From positions 53,331,996 to 53,395,995 of the forward strand of contig CM045732.1 in assembly GCA_024760905.1 (NCBI GenBank): a stretch of DNA of 64,000 nucleotides. Direction: 5' to 3'. Positions 10,417 through 22,062 of this stretch are shown piece after piece. A program made the position numbers and the translations under genes. Below the pieces are notes generated by a model. That model saw only the letters and a list, made by a program, of their open reading frames with translations, did no database searches and was not told the DNA's origin. This stretch comes from Plotosus lineatus (Eukaryota; Chordata; Actinopteri; Siluriformes; Plotosidae). The first letter of the stretch is position 1. Each line of letters begins with the position of its first letter.

Positions 10417-10824
10417 AGCAGGGAGTCACAGAGGGTGATCACATTTTCATATTCAACAGATTCAGGCAGGTGAAAGGCCATAAATGCATGACTGCATGAA
10501 TAAACATTGTGTCTTGTCCTGGCACAATTATTCCCAGCAAGCAAACGGTGTGAATGATGTGGTCTTCAGTGCACACTGAGCCACTGAAGCTTAGAGGAAA
10601 TTAGGTTTTCCAGTTGGTCAAAGCCATCATGGTGGCACCGCAGAGTGGAGAACACGTGCTTCCACCCCGCCTCCCTCCCCACGAATCACTGTGGGAAACA
10701 TATTATGCTATGCTTTATTTCAGTGACTATGCCACTCTAGGAATGGGACATGCTCCAGGATTTTGTTTCTACTGATTAATCAGCAAAACTATAACAAAAT
10801 TGACTCAACAGTCACAGGTTCAGC
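10051..10824. other. Unique stretch, nothing identified
   Basis: Holds a GT repeat (10378-10415) and otherwise unique sequence. If the candidate exon is real, its promoter would lie here; no clear TATA box or CpG island is seen. Confidence 0.45.
10378..10415. repeat. (GT)n microsatellite
   Basis: Nineteen uninterrupted units. Confidence 0.95.
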
Positions 10825-11060
10825 GATGGGTGGTGCAGTGGTTTGTACGTCCACCGCATACTAAGAAGGTCCTTAGTGGGGTACGAGCCCTGAGCCATTG
10901 TTCAGGTCCTGTCCCGGGGACATTTCTGTGTAGAATTTGCATGGGTTTCCTCCCATAGTCCAAAGACATGTACATTAAGACCTGGCTGTTCCAAACTGTC
11001 CCGGGACTTGAGTGTGAATGGTTGTGGGTGTGCGTTGGATCGGTGATATACATTATGAAA
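10825..11060 (+). mobile_element. SINE-B, tail missing
   Basis: Head GATGGGTGGTGCAGTGG, body GAATTTGCATGGGTTTCC and CCAAAGACATGTACATT, then GAGTGTGAATGGTTGTGG. It stops before the tail, next to the repeat starting at 11073. Confidence 0.75.
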
Positions 11061-11072
11061 CAAAGCACTAGA

Positions 11073-11240
11073 ACAGGGGTCTCCGATCTTATCCACAAAC
11101 GGCCGGTGTGGGTGCAGGTTTTCACTTCAACCAAACAGTAGCCACACCTTCCACCTGTTTCCACCAATCAATGATTAGCAAAAGAAAAGAAAAAAAAAGA
11201 AAAGAAAACTAGATTGGACATTATTGTTTCAATTGTGATG
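11073..11240. mobile_element. Interspersed repeat, probable hAT-type fragment
   Basis: CAGGGGTCTCCGATCTTATCC followed by CGGCCGGTGTGGGTGCAGG and TTCAACCAAACAGTAGCCAC resembles a widespread fish repeat with hAT-like CAGGGGTCTC ends. The second end is not clear, so class is uncertain. Confidence 0.4.
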
Positions 11241-11457
11241 TGGGGCCATCTTGGTGAGATCACCTTGTTTTACGTCTTAAACAGGAAGGAATAGCTTTCA
11301 ATATCACTGTTAATATAAAACCTGACATTAGTATTACTTTTCCTCATGGCTTACCTCTCACTGTGGAAACTTCTCTTTTGTATTATCACCCAGTGGGTTT
11401 TATTTTGTGGAAATATTTCCTTGTGAGACCTGCAAGCACAACCTCTGTACAATATCA

Positions 11458-11771
11458 TTCCATTTTCTGTAACCGCTTAATCCTAACTAGGGTCGCGGGG
11501 AGGCTGGCGCCCATCCCAGCTGACTCCGGGCGAGGGCAGAGACCATCGCAGGGCAGAAACATGCTGACGGCTTTGCGGCTACTCTTGTCAAATAAGCAAT
11601 GGTTCTTTTACATGAACCTCCCACCATAGACAGGGAGAGACATGGCCGGCCTTTGATAACCCAGTTAGCTGCACTGCGGAGACAGTGACAACTTGTGGCG
11701 AGTGGGGCTTGAACCCCCAACCTTAGGATCAGCGATCCAGCACCTTTTACCGCTAGGCCACCACTGCCCCC
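11458..11771 (-). mobile_element. SINE-A2 copy
   Basis: Well preserved. The plus strand starts with the SINE-B tail complement (TTTTCTGTAACCGCTTAATC, GGTCGCGGGGAGGCTGG), joins at CATCGCAGGGCAGAAAC to SINE-A body, and ends with the SINE-A head complement (GGGGCTTGAACCCCCAACC, GCTAGGCCACCACTGCCC). Confidence 0.9.
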
Positions 11772-12140
11772 ATTCAATTTTACATTGATTAAATAAATGC
11801 CAATCTGCCATTCATTTAGAAAAAACTTTTCTCTTCTGTCCTGCAAACATAGTTTCTATTGTGAACTGTCGATTATCCTCGTGATTACATTCAGCATTTA
11901 AAAACACTATCTATCAGAATGCCTTTATACTGTTTTAGTTGATGCTCCATGCACAGCATGCAGCTGCATATTATTGACCTTTTGCTTGAGTTGTCTGCTT
12001 TCCCATGATTCAATGGGTGCTCATCAAGGAAGTTCTTCGTCAGACTTAGTTTGGGTAAAAATTTAGAAAACAAACGACACAAAATAGACATATTTCATAA
12101 CATACATTCTCCCAGAATATGCCTGAATATTATGTAGTGC

Positions 12141-12249
12141 ACCTGTTTCTAGGGTCATGGGAGGCCGATGCCTATCTTAGATGACATCGTGAGAAGGGAT
12201 GGTACACCCTGAACAGCTTACCTGACAATTGCACGGCCAACACACACAC

Positions 12250-12307
<58 letters not shown>

Positions 12308-12492
12308 AAAGTCCTACAGCCAACTAGCCTAAAATACATGTCTTTGGACTGGAGGAGGTACCTGGAGAAAATCCACACAAGCCCAGGGAGAACATGCAAA
12401 CTTCCGAAAGAAACACCCGAATTCAGGACACAAACCCAGAAACTTTTTGTGGTGAGACAGACACACTAAACACTACGCCACTGTGTCTCCCA
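12141..12492 (-). mobile_element. SINE-B with an internal CA expansion
   Basis: The tail complement (GGGTCATGGGAGGCCGATGC) and head complement (AACACTACGCCACTGTG) flank a 67-bp CA tract at the point where other copies have GGCCAACACTCACACAACCA. The microsatellite therefore grew from within the SINE. Confidence 0.85.
12239..12305. repeat. (CA)n microsatellite inside SINE-B
   Basis: CA units with a single G interruption near the start. Confidence 0.95.
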
Positions 12493-12549
12493 TGATGAAT
12501 TCTGACAACTAAAGTAACTCATTTTTGTAAGATTGTCCCCAGAATAATT

Positions 12550-13106
12550 CTTCTTCTTCTTCTTCTTTTCCTTTCGGCTTTTCCCTTCAGGAGTCACCAC
12601 AGCGAATCATCTGCCTCCATCTCACTCTATCCTCTGCATCTTCTTCTCTTACACCAACTACCATCAGGTCCTCCTTCACCACATCCATAAATCTCCTCTT
12701 TGGTCTTCCTTTCGGCCTTCTGCCTGGTAGTTCCAACCTCAGCATCCTATTACCAATATATTCACTATCCCTCCTCTGTACATGTCCAAACCATCTCAAT
12801 CTAGCCTCTCTGACTTTGTCTTCAAAACCTCTAACATGTGCTGTCCCTCTGATGTACTCATTCCTCCCATTCCTGATCCTATCCATCCTCGTTACTCCCA
12901 AAGAGAACCTCAACATTTTTATCTCTGCTACCTCCAGCTCTGCCTCCTGTCTTTTCCTCAATGCCACTGTTTCTAAACCATACAACATCGCTGGCCTCAA
13001 CACCGTCTTGTACACTTTTCCCTTCATTCTTGCTGATACCTTCCTATCACACCGGACACTTTTCTCCAACCATTCCAACCTGCCTGCACACGCTTCTTCA
13101 CCTCTG
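12550..13106 (-). mobile_element. RTE-type LINE, 5'-truncated 3' end
   Basis: A 557-bp fragment with target duplication TCCCCAGAATAATT (12536-12549) / TCCCCAAAATAATT (13107-13120). On the minus strand the frame 13078-12587 encodes the C-terminal end of an RTE-clade polyprotein: MKGKVYKTVLRPAMLYGLE, then MDRIRNGRNEYIRGTAHVRG, RLRWFGHVQRRD, GRPKRRFMDVVKEDL and a terminal MIRCGD. The reverse transcriptase core is missing. It ends in a (GAA)n tail, complement (TTC)n at 12550-12568. Compared with the other copy at 60472, there is a short insertion after RIRN. Functionless fragment of a retrotransposon. Confidence 0.88.
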
Positions 13107-13120
13107 TCCCCAAAATAATT

Positions 13121-13608
13121 ACCTTTAGTAATTCTGTTATTTTATAGCAAACACTAAACAAAACTTTCCATCAGTTTAAATTCTACAGCAAAACCAAAGC
13201 ACATCTGCACCAACAAGCACAATGCATATTAGTGTCCTAACAAACTTAAAACATTACATTTATATAACCATAGAGATTGGTAAATGGTAAAGATAGATAG
13301 ATAGACATACACTTAACAGACATAAATGCATCTTCACCATAAAAAATACAGCTAAGGATATGACGGTCCATGCAATGAAGACAGGAACGATCACAGCCAA
13401 TCAGGCTTTTGCCTTACTACAGTGCATGAAATGCAAGAGTAGAGCATAATTAGCACTTCTAAAGCCATGATTATAGATATTGATTAATCTAAGGACACTG
13501 AATGCTTTATACTGGGTAGAGTAGGATGAACAACATTAATACTTTTACTTTTTAAATGAAATGATATGCATTCAGAATCCATTTTTGGACAACCCCCCCT
13601 CCCCCCCA

Positions 13609-13689
<81 letters not shown>

Positions 13690-14976
13690 CACATCACCTT
13701 CTCTGTCTAGTGGGAGTAGAAAGTAATAGGATTGCTCAATTAGGTACCAAATGGCTTTCAGAGGACCACTATTTTACCTCTAATACACTGTAAAGCTGAT
13801 AAAGGGGCATAGAGGCAGGACAGGGAGTCACTCGGCATAAGCTTCATATAACACTGATTTTATCACCTGCACAATTCAACACCAAGACACCCTGATGCAA
13901 TATGAGATCTTCCATATCTCAAAAAGAAACTACAATACCATTCATTGTGTGCTTAGTCGCCGCCGTTACAGCAGTGTCAGTATTATTCAGAGCTCGGACT
14001 GAATAGGAATAAAGGTCATAGGCAATGCGGGTCTTGATTACTAGTCTGATTAAGGCTGGTCAAGAATGAAATTGTCTGGGACATCCTGAACCACAAGAGC
14101 AGAGATTTATTCTGAAGAAAATGTGCAGCATAATTTCCTGGCAAAGCACCTCTGCACACCTCTGCTTATAATAGATGCACAAAATCCAGATAAAAGAGCA
14201 TTTGAAAATCAAAATGAAATGGATTTTTTAAACTGTGCTTGTGCTTTCTGTAAATTATTTAAACATACAAGTGGATTAAAGCACAGAGATGTCAAATGCT
14301 CCAAATTTCCACACACAAATATGACAGCCATTTAATCCTGTAATAAAGGTTATAAAAATATTAGGAAAATTTCAAATGAACTGGAAACGTAAGATCAGAG
14401 TCTCCCATTGATACTTTCCTTTGAAACCTTGGTGTTTTCCCAATAGAGATACTTCTCAGACAGATTACTGCTATTACAGTGACAGCTCTGATGTTTGATC
14501 AGAACATCTTCACTTCACGCTGTTTTCTAACATGTTGTGAGGTGTACCTCCCAAAGCACCCTCACAGCTTTTACTCCAGGCAGCTATTTAATCTTCACAC
14601 ATCATGGCAACGCCACACTGAGGAGAGGTACACAATCTTGGCTTTCAAAGACAACGCATACTTGAGATTTAGCTATTTGAAAAAAACACACCCTTTTTGT
14701 ATAACACACGTTTTGCTTGGCTGTCATAACTTGCTTAAAATCCTCACAGTTTGATGTAAAAGATAAAAAGCACATTTTTATTCCAAGTTGTTTTGAGATG
14801 CATATCTGGCAATTCTAAATCAATAATACTGAGGCACGGCAGAGGAGCTGACCGAACATCATGAATTGACAAAGAGTTTGAGGCTTTGGTAAAGCCTCCT
14901 TTATGTGTGATATTAAATATTGTCTAGCAAAATAAATAAATAAATAAATAAATACATAAAAATCTTGCGTGTAATA
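13121..14976. other. Unique stretch around a long CA repeat
   Basis: Apart from a GATA-like patch near 13292 and the CA repeat, no repeat family or coding signal is seen. Confidence 0.45.
13609..13686. repeat. (CA)n microsatellite
   Basis: About 38 uninterrupted units next to a C-rich patch. Confidence 0.95.
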
Positions 14977-15497
14977 CAGGGATCCCTCACTTTCCGCGGT
15001 TAATTGGGACCGAGATCCCCACTCGACCATCAAAATCCGCAAAGTAGGATCAGCACCACCCCAACCCCCCCAATGACATATACGTACATGTATATGGGTA
15101 TATAATATCAATTAATACATATTCAATGCTATAAATGCTTATAATAACAATTAAATATTTAAAAAATGCATAAAATGTAAATAAAATATAAATACACTCA
15201 CATACAGACACGAGCATGCACACACTCAGATACACAACTCACAACAATCTAATTAGTTTTTATGGGAGATTTTGGGTTGTTTTTTGTTTTGTGTTGGTTT
15301 AGGGTTTTTTTGTTTGTTTGTTTGTTTTTTTTTGCATAATTGGCCTTGTTTTTGTGGCATTTTCCTTAACTTTTTCCCCTATTCTTTCTTAATTTGTTTA
15401 TTTTTTAATTCGATTAATATTTATTTATTTATTTTTAAAAAAACGTTATGCAATGAAAGCCGCATGAATTGAAGCGCGAAGTAGTGAGAGATCCCTG
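14977..15497 (-). mobile_element. MITE-1, complete
   Basis: Starts CAGGGATCCCTCACTTTCC, ends GTGAGAGATCCCTG, with TA at 14975-14976 and 15498-15499. Orientation is opposite to the copy at 4306. Confidence 0.88.
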
Positions 15498-15559
15498 TAT
15501 TTTGTTGAACTCCCTTTAGGCTTTCTTATGACATATAATTACCCTGGCATTGTTGCTTT

Positions 15560-15958
15560 AGTTGGTCTGGTCGAGATTCTCCAACATTATGTGCCAGTAA
15601 AATCAAATCAGCTGATGACCTGAATGTACTGATTGACCAGGTTATCCCACCGGAATTTTTCTTCCCGGACTGCAGAAATCATTTTCACACATGAACTGGC
15701 ACTGCAGAGTCCTGACCTTTCCCCTATTGAAAATCTTTGCAATGCGCTGGAGAAGACTTTATGGGGTGGCTCCATTTCCACATCATTAATTCATGATGTC
15801 AGTGAAAAAGGAACCCAACTCTGGATGGAAATAAAGTTTGAGATGATGTTTAAGTTATTCAGGTTGAGAGGGAAAATGATATGGTGATTATGTGCTGTCA
15901 TCAAGGCTTCAGGCGGCCAACAAAATATTAGTGACCTTCGTTTTTTTGTAGGGCAGTG
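15560..15958 (+). pseudogene. Tc1-like transposase 3' remnant
   Basis: Residues LQSPDLSPIENL near 15705-15745 match the third-acidic-residue region (SPDLNPIENLW) of Tc1 transposases. Flanking sequence ends with GGCCAACAAAATATTAGTGA and TTTTTTTGTAGGGCAGTG, the terminal phrase shared with the derivatives at 16735 and 50088. Frame breaks upstream and the first two Asp motifs are lost. Inactive. Confidence 0.65.
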
Positions 15959-16076
15959 CATTTTTACTATTAAAGAACTAGAATAATGACTAAAAACAAT
16001 GTTAGTTTTTGAAAACATGAATATTTATCCAAATTATTCATCCAATGAGTTGTTATGCAAGATTTTAAGGCATCCT

Positions 16077-16078
<2 letters not shown>

Positions 16079-16138
<60 letters not shown>
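16079..16138. repeat. (TA)n microsatellite
   Basis: About 30 TA units directly before MITE-2. Confidence 0.95.
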
Positions 16139-16146
<8 letters not shown>

Positions 16147-16148
<2 letters not shown>

Positions 16149-16705
16149 GTGGAACCTCGTCTTACGAAATCAATCTGCTCCAGAGGCGGTTTTGTAACCT
16201 GGATTTTTCGTAAGTAGAACCGCATTTTACATGTAAAACGCGTGATTCATTCCAAGGCTCCCGATACTACCCTTTAAAAATTATAAAAGCAGACCTTTTA
16301 AGGTACTTACTTTGTGTTGACCATGTCTTCTTAGCAAAGTTATAATCTTAGAAATGTTTATGCAAGGTTAAAATCCTAAGCCAAAAAATAAAGTTGCAAT
16401 GAGCACACACGAAAAACTCATGAAACAAGTTGCTGCTCAAGGGAGCTGGTCATCCCTCCTAGCCAATGGGTGGCCAGCGAGGCGGGATGTTGGGAGATAG
16501 CCAATGGGAGGGAGCTGCGTCATCCCTCCTAGCCAATGGGAGGCCAGCGGGGCGGAATGTTGGGAGATAGTCAATGGGAGAGCACTGTTTGAATTTTTGA
16601 GATGGTGCTTTCGTAACATGAACTTGTTTCGTATCCAGAGACAAAACATTAAGGAAAATGTTTTTCATTACCTGGATTTTTCGTTTGTTGGGACTATTGT
16701 AAGGC
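16147..16705 (+). mobile_element. MITE-2 copy, right end decayed
   Basis: Starts CAGTGGAACCTCGTCTTACG, with the inner segment CGCATTTTACATGTAAAACG. Inside, GCCAATGGGAGGCCAGCGGG lies in an imperfect tandem repeat of about 66 bp (near 16443-16580). The right end is only partly complementary (TTTTTCGTTTGTTGGGACTA). Confidence 0.75.
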
Positions 16706-16734
16706 ATATATATACATATATATATATGCTGGTT

Positions 16735-16920
16735 CCCTAATATAACATTTTATATTAAAAACTATAGCATGTAATTAGTATGGCATTGTTTTGACAAACT
16801 TAAATAACATCACATTTATTTTCATCCAATGAATTACAACTTTTTAGCTCTAATCAAGGTTGATGGAATTCCAATAAAATATTAGAGCGCAGTGACTTTT
16901 TTTTTGGCTGAAAAGTATAA
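16735..16920 (+). mobile_element. Tc1-like internal-deletion derivative
   Basis: GCATTGTTTTGACAAACTTA near 16783 and AATAAAATATTAGAGCGCAG near 16873 match the two flanks of the element at 50088-50707; the transposase is absent. Confidence 0.55.
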
Positions 16921-16924
16921 TAGT

Positions 16925-17250
16925 CTATTCATTCAATCATCTCTCATAGCTTCTTTATTCTGCTCCAGGTGACAGTAGCTCGAGCAGCATTCCTGGAATC
17001 ATCAAGTGCAAGACATAATTATGCCCTGGATGAGACACCAGTCTATCAGAGGGCACTATGCACACACACTCATACCTAAGAGCCCTTTAGTGAATCCAGT
17101 ACATCTGCTGTGTTTTGGCAACGTGGAAGGAAACTGAAGAGCCCAGTAATGAAGATGCACATAAAGTAACACATCTCGTACTCAAACCAGGGATGCTAGA
17201 GCTTTAAGGCAGCACTACCCACTGTGCCACAATGCCTGACACTCCATTAT
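16925..17250 (-). mobile_element. Old SINE-B relative
   Basis: Strongly diverged, but the order of parts is kept: a tail-like start TTCATTCAATCATCTC, a middle with GATGAGACACCAGTC, and a head-like end ACTACCCACTGTGCCACAATG. Confidence 0.5.
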
Positions 17251-17777
17251 GCTTAATTAATAGATCCTGATTAAAATATGATTTATTGCAAAGAACATTT
17301 ATTGTACTTCCTGGGAAAAATTATGGAGACACTAAGGTTTAATAGTATACTCTGGAGCATAGATTTGCTATCAACAAGTTAGTGCCTGTCAACAAAAAAT
17401 AATATTCTTTTATTTCACTATCAATTATGTATGACTGTTTTATAGGAGTGAACTAAACTCTGAGTGATCTGTGTCATCATAATCTTACAATTTAAACTTG
17501 ATTTGCATTAGAAAGTTTGTATTACAGATCTTTACCCGAGTGCCAGATCAGTTTTATCCTTTTTCCACATTCTTGAAGGATACATTATTAGCGCCAAATT
17601 TTGCATAAGTATTATAAAAAATGTGCACAGATGCAGTTTATCATCATCTCGGCTATGCAGATAAATCCCAAATGTTATAAAATTTGTACTTTCTTTTTTT
17701 CCTTAATTAATGGAATGTTTCATGCTATAAAATTATGTGTACAATGTCAACTAATGACAACACACAACGTCCTGAAT
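17251..17777. other. Unique stretch, nothing identified
   Basis: AT-rich, with no supported coding frame. Confidence 0.45.
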
Positions 17778-18147
17778 CTTCTCTCTTCTTTTTCTTTTGG
17801 CTTTTTCCCTTTTTCAGGGCTCACCACAGCGAATGATTCGCACGTTTGATTTGGCATAGGTTTTTACGTCGGTCTCCCTTCCTGTCACAACCCTTTAGCA
17901 CGGGACAGAAACACACTGACGGCAATGCAGCTACTCTTTACGAAAGTCAGCAATGGTTCTTTTACATGAACCTCTCACCACAGACAGTGAGTGACATGGC
18001 CGGCCTTTGATAACCCAAGTTAGCTGCACTGGGGGTGGGGGGGGTGGGGTGGGGGCAGTGACAACCTTGTGGAGAGTGGGACTTGAACCCCCAACCCTAG
18101 GATCAGTGATCTAGCGCCCTATACCACTAGGCCACCACTGCCCTATG
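17778..18147 (-). mobile_element. SINE-A with RTE-like tail, full length
   Basis: Runs from the tail complement (TTTCTTTTGGCTTTTTCCC, TCACCACAGCGAATGATTCG) to the head complement (GCCACCACTGCCC). Imperfect target duplication ACACAACGTCCTGAAT (17762-17777) / ACACAATATCCTGAAT (18148-18163). A G-rich patch lies at 18032-18056 at the head/body junction. Confidence 0.88.
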
Positions 18148-18163
18148 ACACAATATCCTGAAT

Positions 18164-18719
18164 ATGCAAACAAAAATAACAAGAATCGCTAAAAATGCAG
18201 GATGAGTTTTACTTCGTGTATTTGTTAATGGCCAATTCAGATCTTATAAGTACCGCTGTATAAAAGTATTTTTCATAGTCTTTGGGTGTTCAGAAGAAAA
18301 AACAATTGGAGTGAAATAGATGCCAGTAAGCTTCTTTGGGTGACCTTCAGTGTGAGAAGGATGAAGGAGACATGAAGAAAGAGGGATAAGAAGGATTTCA
18401 GGTGCTTTGTGTGATAATTAGTACCATGCGTAGGAATTAGGAGACCATGACTGCACGGTCTCAGTGTCTGAACAATTAAAACTTTGCATTTTAATTCATC
18501 AGCTTCTGCCAGGTCTAGCTGTTTTAATTATAATTTTGTACATTTCTAACCAGGGGCATATTTGTAAAAATCTCTACATATTCATAAACTGTTCTCAGCT
18601 ACATTATGACTTTTTTTAGTCTGGATCGTACAAAAAGACCACAGTGAAATAACCACCAGCCATTAAAAATAAATAGACAAATAAATAAATCCACTGAATT
18701 AATATTAGTATTTTACATC
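18164..18719. other. Unique stretch with a possible conserved segment
   Basis: 18470-18545 (AATTAAAACTTTGCATTTTA, then a CTGTTTTAATTATAATTTTG segment) is dense in TAATTA-like homeodomain cores. It has the look of a conserved non-coding element, but conservation cannot be judged from one genome. Confidence 0.25.
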
Positions 18720-19040
18720 ATTCATTCATTTTCCAAACTACTTTATCCTACGGCGGGTCCCGGGGAGGATGGAGCTTATATCAGCCGACTGTGGGCAAAA
18801 ATGAGGTATACTGTACCTTGAAAAGTTTGCTAACCCACTCACACGTAATCATAGGAGCAATCTGGAACAGCCAGTTCGCCAAATGCTATGTCGTTGGAGT
18901 GTGGGTGGAAACCATAGTACCCAGAGGAAACCCATTGAAGCACATGAAGAACATGCAAGCTCTACACAGACATGTGCTCACTGAGTCTGGGACTTGAACC
19001 CTGGACTATCCTGAGATGTATGCATGCTAACCGCTATGTA
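18720..19040 (-). mobile_element. SINE-B, near full length
   Basis: Tail complement ATTCATTCATTTTCC and CCCGGGGAGGATGGAGC, middle CTGGAACAGCCAGTTCGCC, head complement GACTTGAACCCTGGAC. Complete but diverged. Confidence 0.75.
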
Positions 19041-19910
19041 ACTGAAGGATTCTATAATGTTTAAACAAAGGCTAGGTTTAATCCGACTGTGGTTGTGGGT
19101 AATCTGGTGCCTATCTGCAATTCAAAACACAGGAACTGTCAGCCTGTGATAATCCCCAGAGAAGCTTTGAAGCCATTGGTTTCATTCCATCTACACCTAC
19201 ACCAGAATAGCTCTCACTTCTATTAAATACAATATGATTATGAAAACTGATTTACATGCCGGTGCTGCACACCAACGAGACTTTGTTCAGGTTCACTAGC
19301 TTGATGTGAAAAGCATGATGAATTTGCTTGGGCTAACCAGGACGCCAACTAATTACCTTGCTAATGCTATCGTGGTTGTGCGCTTTTGTTTGAAAGAAAT
19401 CTATACGTTTTCCTCTGGTCCGGGGACAGTCGTGCTCTAACATGTGAAACTATAATGTATCAGCTCTTAACAGCACATGGCACAGCTCCTGACGCAAAAA
19501 GAGGTCAGGGTAAGATACAGACAAAACAGAACAGATAGGCGTTTTGAGAATACCTGCCAACTATTCTGGACTGTTTAGTGATGGTGTCAATGGACAAATG
19601 ACAGCTGGGGTAGGAAACAAAAATCAGCCTTGTGTCTTCACTTTATTCACCTTTTATCATGCAGAGGAAAACTATCTATCCTAAAACATTAACATTATAT
19701 CATGGCAGAAGTTAATCCGATCATTCAGCAAGTGTTTTAAATTGTTCCATGCTCTTTTACACACAAGAACACAAACAAGGAGAACAAGTCATGCTGAAAG
19801 AAAATGCATTCTTTTTCTGTCTCCTGTTGCTCCACTGCTGAACCAGATAAATCATCACGAGGAGCTTGAGAGCAGGGAGCTGTCTCCTATCAGAGCTGTC
19901 TGTCTGTATG

Positions 19911-19965
<55 letters not shown>

Positions 19966-20276
19966 TTAAACAAAGGTATTTGAAGGCCAGACTAAGCATG
20001 TTGCAATTATAATAAGGCCCACAGCTCAGGCAGCTTTACTTTTACAGCACAGAAGTGAGTTTTATTCTGCTATCAGCAGCAGAGGTTCTGTATCATTGTA
20101 ACTGGTATTTCTTTGATGAGATAAGGATGACAGCAATGTTTTTCATCCTTAAAAATTCTATACGAACATTACAAACTTGTCAAAGTTCTCACATATTTTT
20201 TTCCCACACACAGGCATGTACTTACCAGTCAATGGAGCATTTGTTGCTCTGTATTCTTATTTCCTCAAATAGAGAC
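19041..20276. other. Unique stretch with a CT/GT repeat
   Basis: No gene or repeat family besides the microsatellite at 19915-19965. Confidence 0.45.
19915..19965. repeat. (TC)n(TG)n microsatellite
   Basis: About 17 TC units followed by about eight TG units; frames on both strands here are repeat translations. Confidence 0.95.
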
Positions 20277-20289
20277 AAGTTCTCTTGTG

Positions 20290-20658
20290 TGTGGTGGTCT
20301 AGTGGTATAGGGCGCTGGATCGCTGATCCGAAGGTTGGGGGTTCGAGTCCCACTCTCCACAAGGTTGTCACTGTCCTCCCCAGTGCAGCTAACTGGGTTA
20401 TCAAAGGCGGGCCATGTCTGTCACTGTCTATGGTGAGAGGCATGTAAAAGAACCATTGCTGACTTTCGTAAAGAGTAGCTGCAAAGCCGTCAGCGTGTTT
20501 CTGTCCCTTGCTAAAAGGGTTGTGACAGGAAGGGCATCCGACGTAAAAATCTCTGCCAAATCAAATGTGCGAATCAAATGATTCGCTGTGGCGACTTCCG
20601 AGTAAAAAAAAAAAAAAAAAAGGGAAAAAAGCCGAAAGGAAGACAGACAGACAGAGAA
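20290..20658 (+). mobile_element. SINE-A with RTE-like tail, full length (reference copy)
   Basis: A 369-bp copy with perfect 13-bp target duplications AAGTTCTCTTGTG (20277-20289, 20659-20671). Order of parts: tRNA head with A-box (GTGGTCTAGTGGTATAGGG) and a perfect B-box (GGTTCGAGTCC), unrelated body starting near CCCCAGTGCAGC, then the tail CGAATCAAATGATTCGCTGT with an A-rich patch and a short AGAC repeat end. This is the structure expected of a Pol III SINE moved by a LINE. Confidence 0.93.
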
Positions 20659-20671
20659 AAGTTCTCTTGTG

Positions 20672-21044
20672 CGACTGCTCTTTCATGGCACTAATTTCGG
20701 TTCATTATCATGGTTTTGGTGTAAAAACTGTTTTGAAAGCAGTTCTTTTTTATTTGAACAGATCGGATTAAATCAGTTCAAAAGAGATTAGGGAATTAGT
20801 TTGAATTAGAGTTTAATCCAAAAGATTAATAATTATGCTAAACTGTAGGAGTACGTAATTCAGGTCACTGATTGGTCAATGGGTCTTTTAAATCAATCTT
20901 AATGTTTAATCTATCATTTAGCTTATAGTGATACAAATTACATTAATTTACATTCTATACAAAATTGGTCACTTTCAAATATTGTACATTGAGGATATAG
21001 AGCATTTGTATGAATGAAATATAATATTTTGGGGTACATAAGAT
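20672..21044. other. Unique stretch, nothing identified
   Basis: AT-rich, no signal. Confidence 0.45.
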
Positions 21045-21260
21045 AAGTGGATAGCAAGAAGTTTCAGGGTTTAAATCTTTCCTAAGTCTTTCTATGTGAA
21101 GTTCGCATGGTCTAACCTTGCCTGGGTTTTTCTTCCAGCCCTTCGATTTCCTCTCACAGTTCAGAGATATGCAGATTCACTCAGATTGTCGTTTATACTT
21201 AACCATAAATGTGAAGGTAAGTTCAAACAACCCTGAAGGACAAACAGTAGCGATGATAGT
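21045..21260 (+). mobile_element. SINE-B fragment, diverged
   Basis: Retains GTGAAGTTCGCATGGTC, TTGCCTGGGTTTTTC and a CAGAGATATGCAGATTCA segment of the SINE-B body. Head and tail are eroded. Confidence 0.5.
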
Positions 21261-21267
21261 CGAATAA

Positions 21268-21496
21268 TCTTCTTTTTTTCTTTTGGCTGTTCCCTCAGGG
21301 GCCACCACAGCGAATCATCTGCCTCCATCTCACCCTATCCTTACACCAACTACCTTCATGTCTTCCTTCACCACATCCATAAATCTTCTCTTTGGTCTTC
21401 CTCTAGGCCTTCTGCCTGTAGTTCCAACCTCAGCATCCTACTACCAATATATTGACTTTCCCTCCTCTGTACATGTCCAAACCATCTCAATCTATT
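21268..21496 (-). mobile_element. RTE LINE 3' end, short copy
   Basis: Same 3' end as 12550-13106: TTTTGGCTGTTCCCTCAGGG, CCACCACAGCGAATCATCTG and the complement of the RRFMDV-coding segment. A deletion removes bases between CACCCTATCC and TTACACCAAC. Confidence 0.82.
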
Positions 21497-21575
21497 TAAT
21501 TTTAAATATAGTTGTCAATAGAGTTTATTACTGGGGACTTGTATGTGTCAATGTTTTTGTTAGCTTTATATTTTA

Positions 21576-21983
21576 CAGTGATACCTCGGCACTTCTGTTT
21601 CAGTTTCTGAGGCTTCAGTGCATCATAAGTTTTTCAAAAATGTTCATCAAAAAAAAAAAAAAAAAAAAAAAATAAGGAAATTTAGAAAAAATAGGGGAAA
21701 GTTAAGGAAAATGACACAAAACAAGGCCAATTATGTAAAAAAAAACAAAAAAAAAAAAAAAAAAACCCCAAACAAACCAGAACAAAAAAAAAAACCCAAC
21801 CCCCCTCCCAACAAAACTACTCACATTTTTATGTGAGGCGGCGTCTGTATGTGTGTATTTATACAGTATTTTATTTACATCTTATGCATTATTTTTGAAT
21901 GTTTAATTGTTATTATAAGCATTTATAGCATTGAATATGTATTTATTGATATTATATACACATATACATGTACGTATACGTCA
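21576..21983 (+). mobile_element. MITE-1, 3' end replaced
   Basis: Starts CAGTGATACCTCGGCACTTC after TA (21574-21575). The interior contains expanded A runs (21649-21671 and 21737-21765). It stops after TACGTATACGTCAG, where a SINE-C piece begins, so the closing TIR is missing. Confidence 0.8.
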
Positions 21984-22062
21984 GCACACCAGTGCGCTAA
22001 GACCGGCCTGATGAGCCACTATGGCTTGGGTGTAAAAAGCCCACGGACTTTACCTTTACCTC
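21984..22062 (+). mobile_element. SINE-C fragment
   Basis: GCGCTAAGACC is joined directly to GGCCTGATGAGCCACTATGG and GGGTGTAAAAAGCCC, ending in TTTACCTTTACC. Most of the body is deleted and no target duplication is seen. Confidence 0.7.

Noticed and set aside
20290..20370. tRNA-like sequence with perfect B-box
   Set aside because: It is the head of a SINE; it lacks a complete cloverleaf and is joined to the SINE body.
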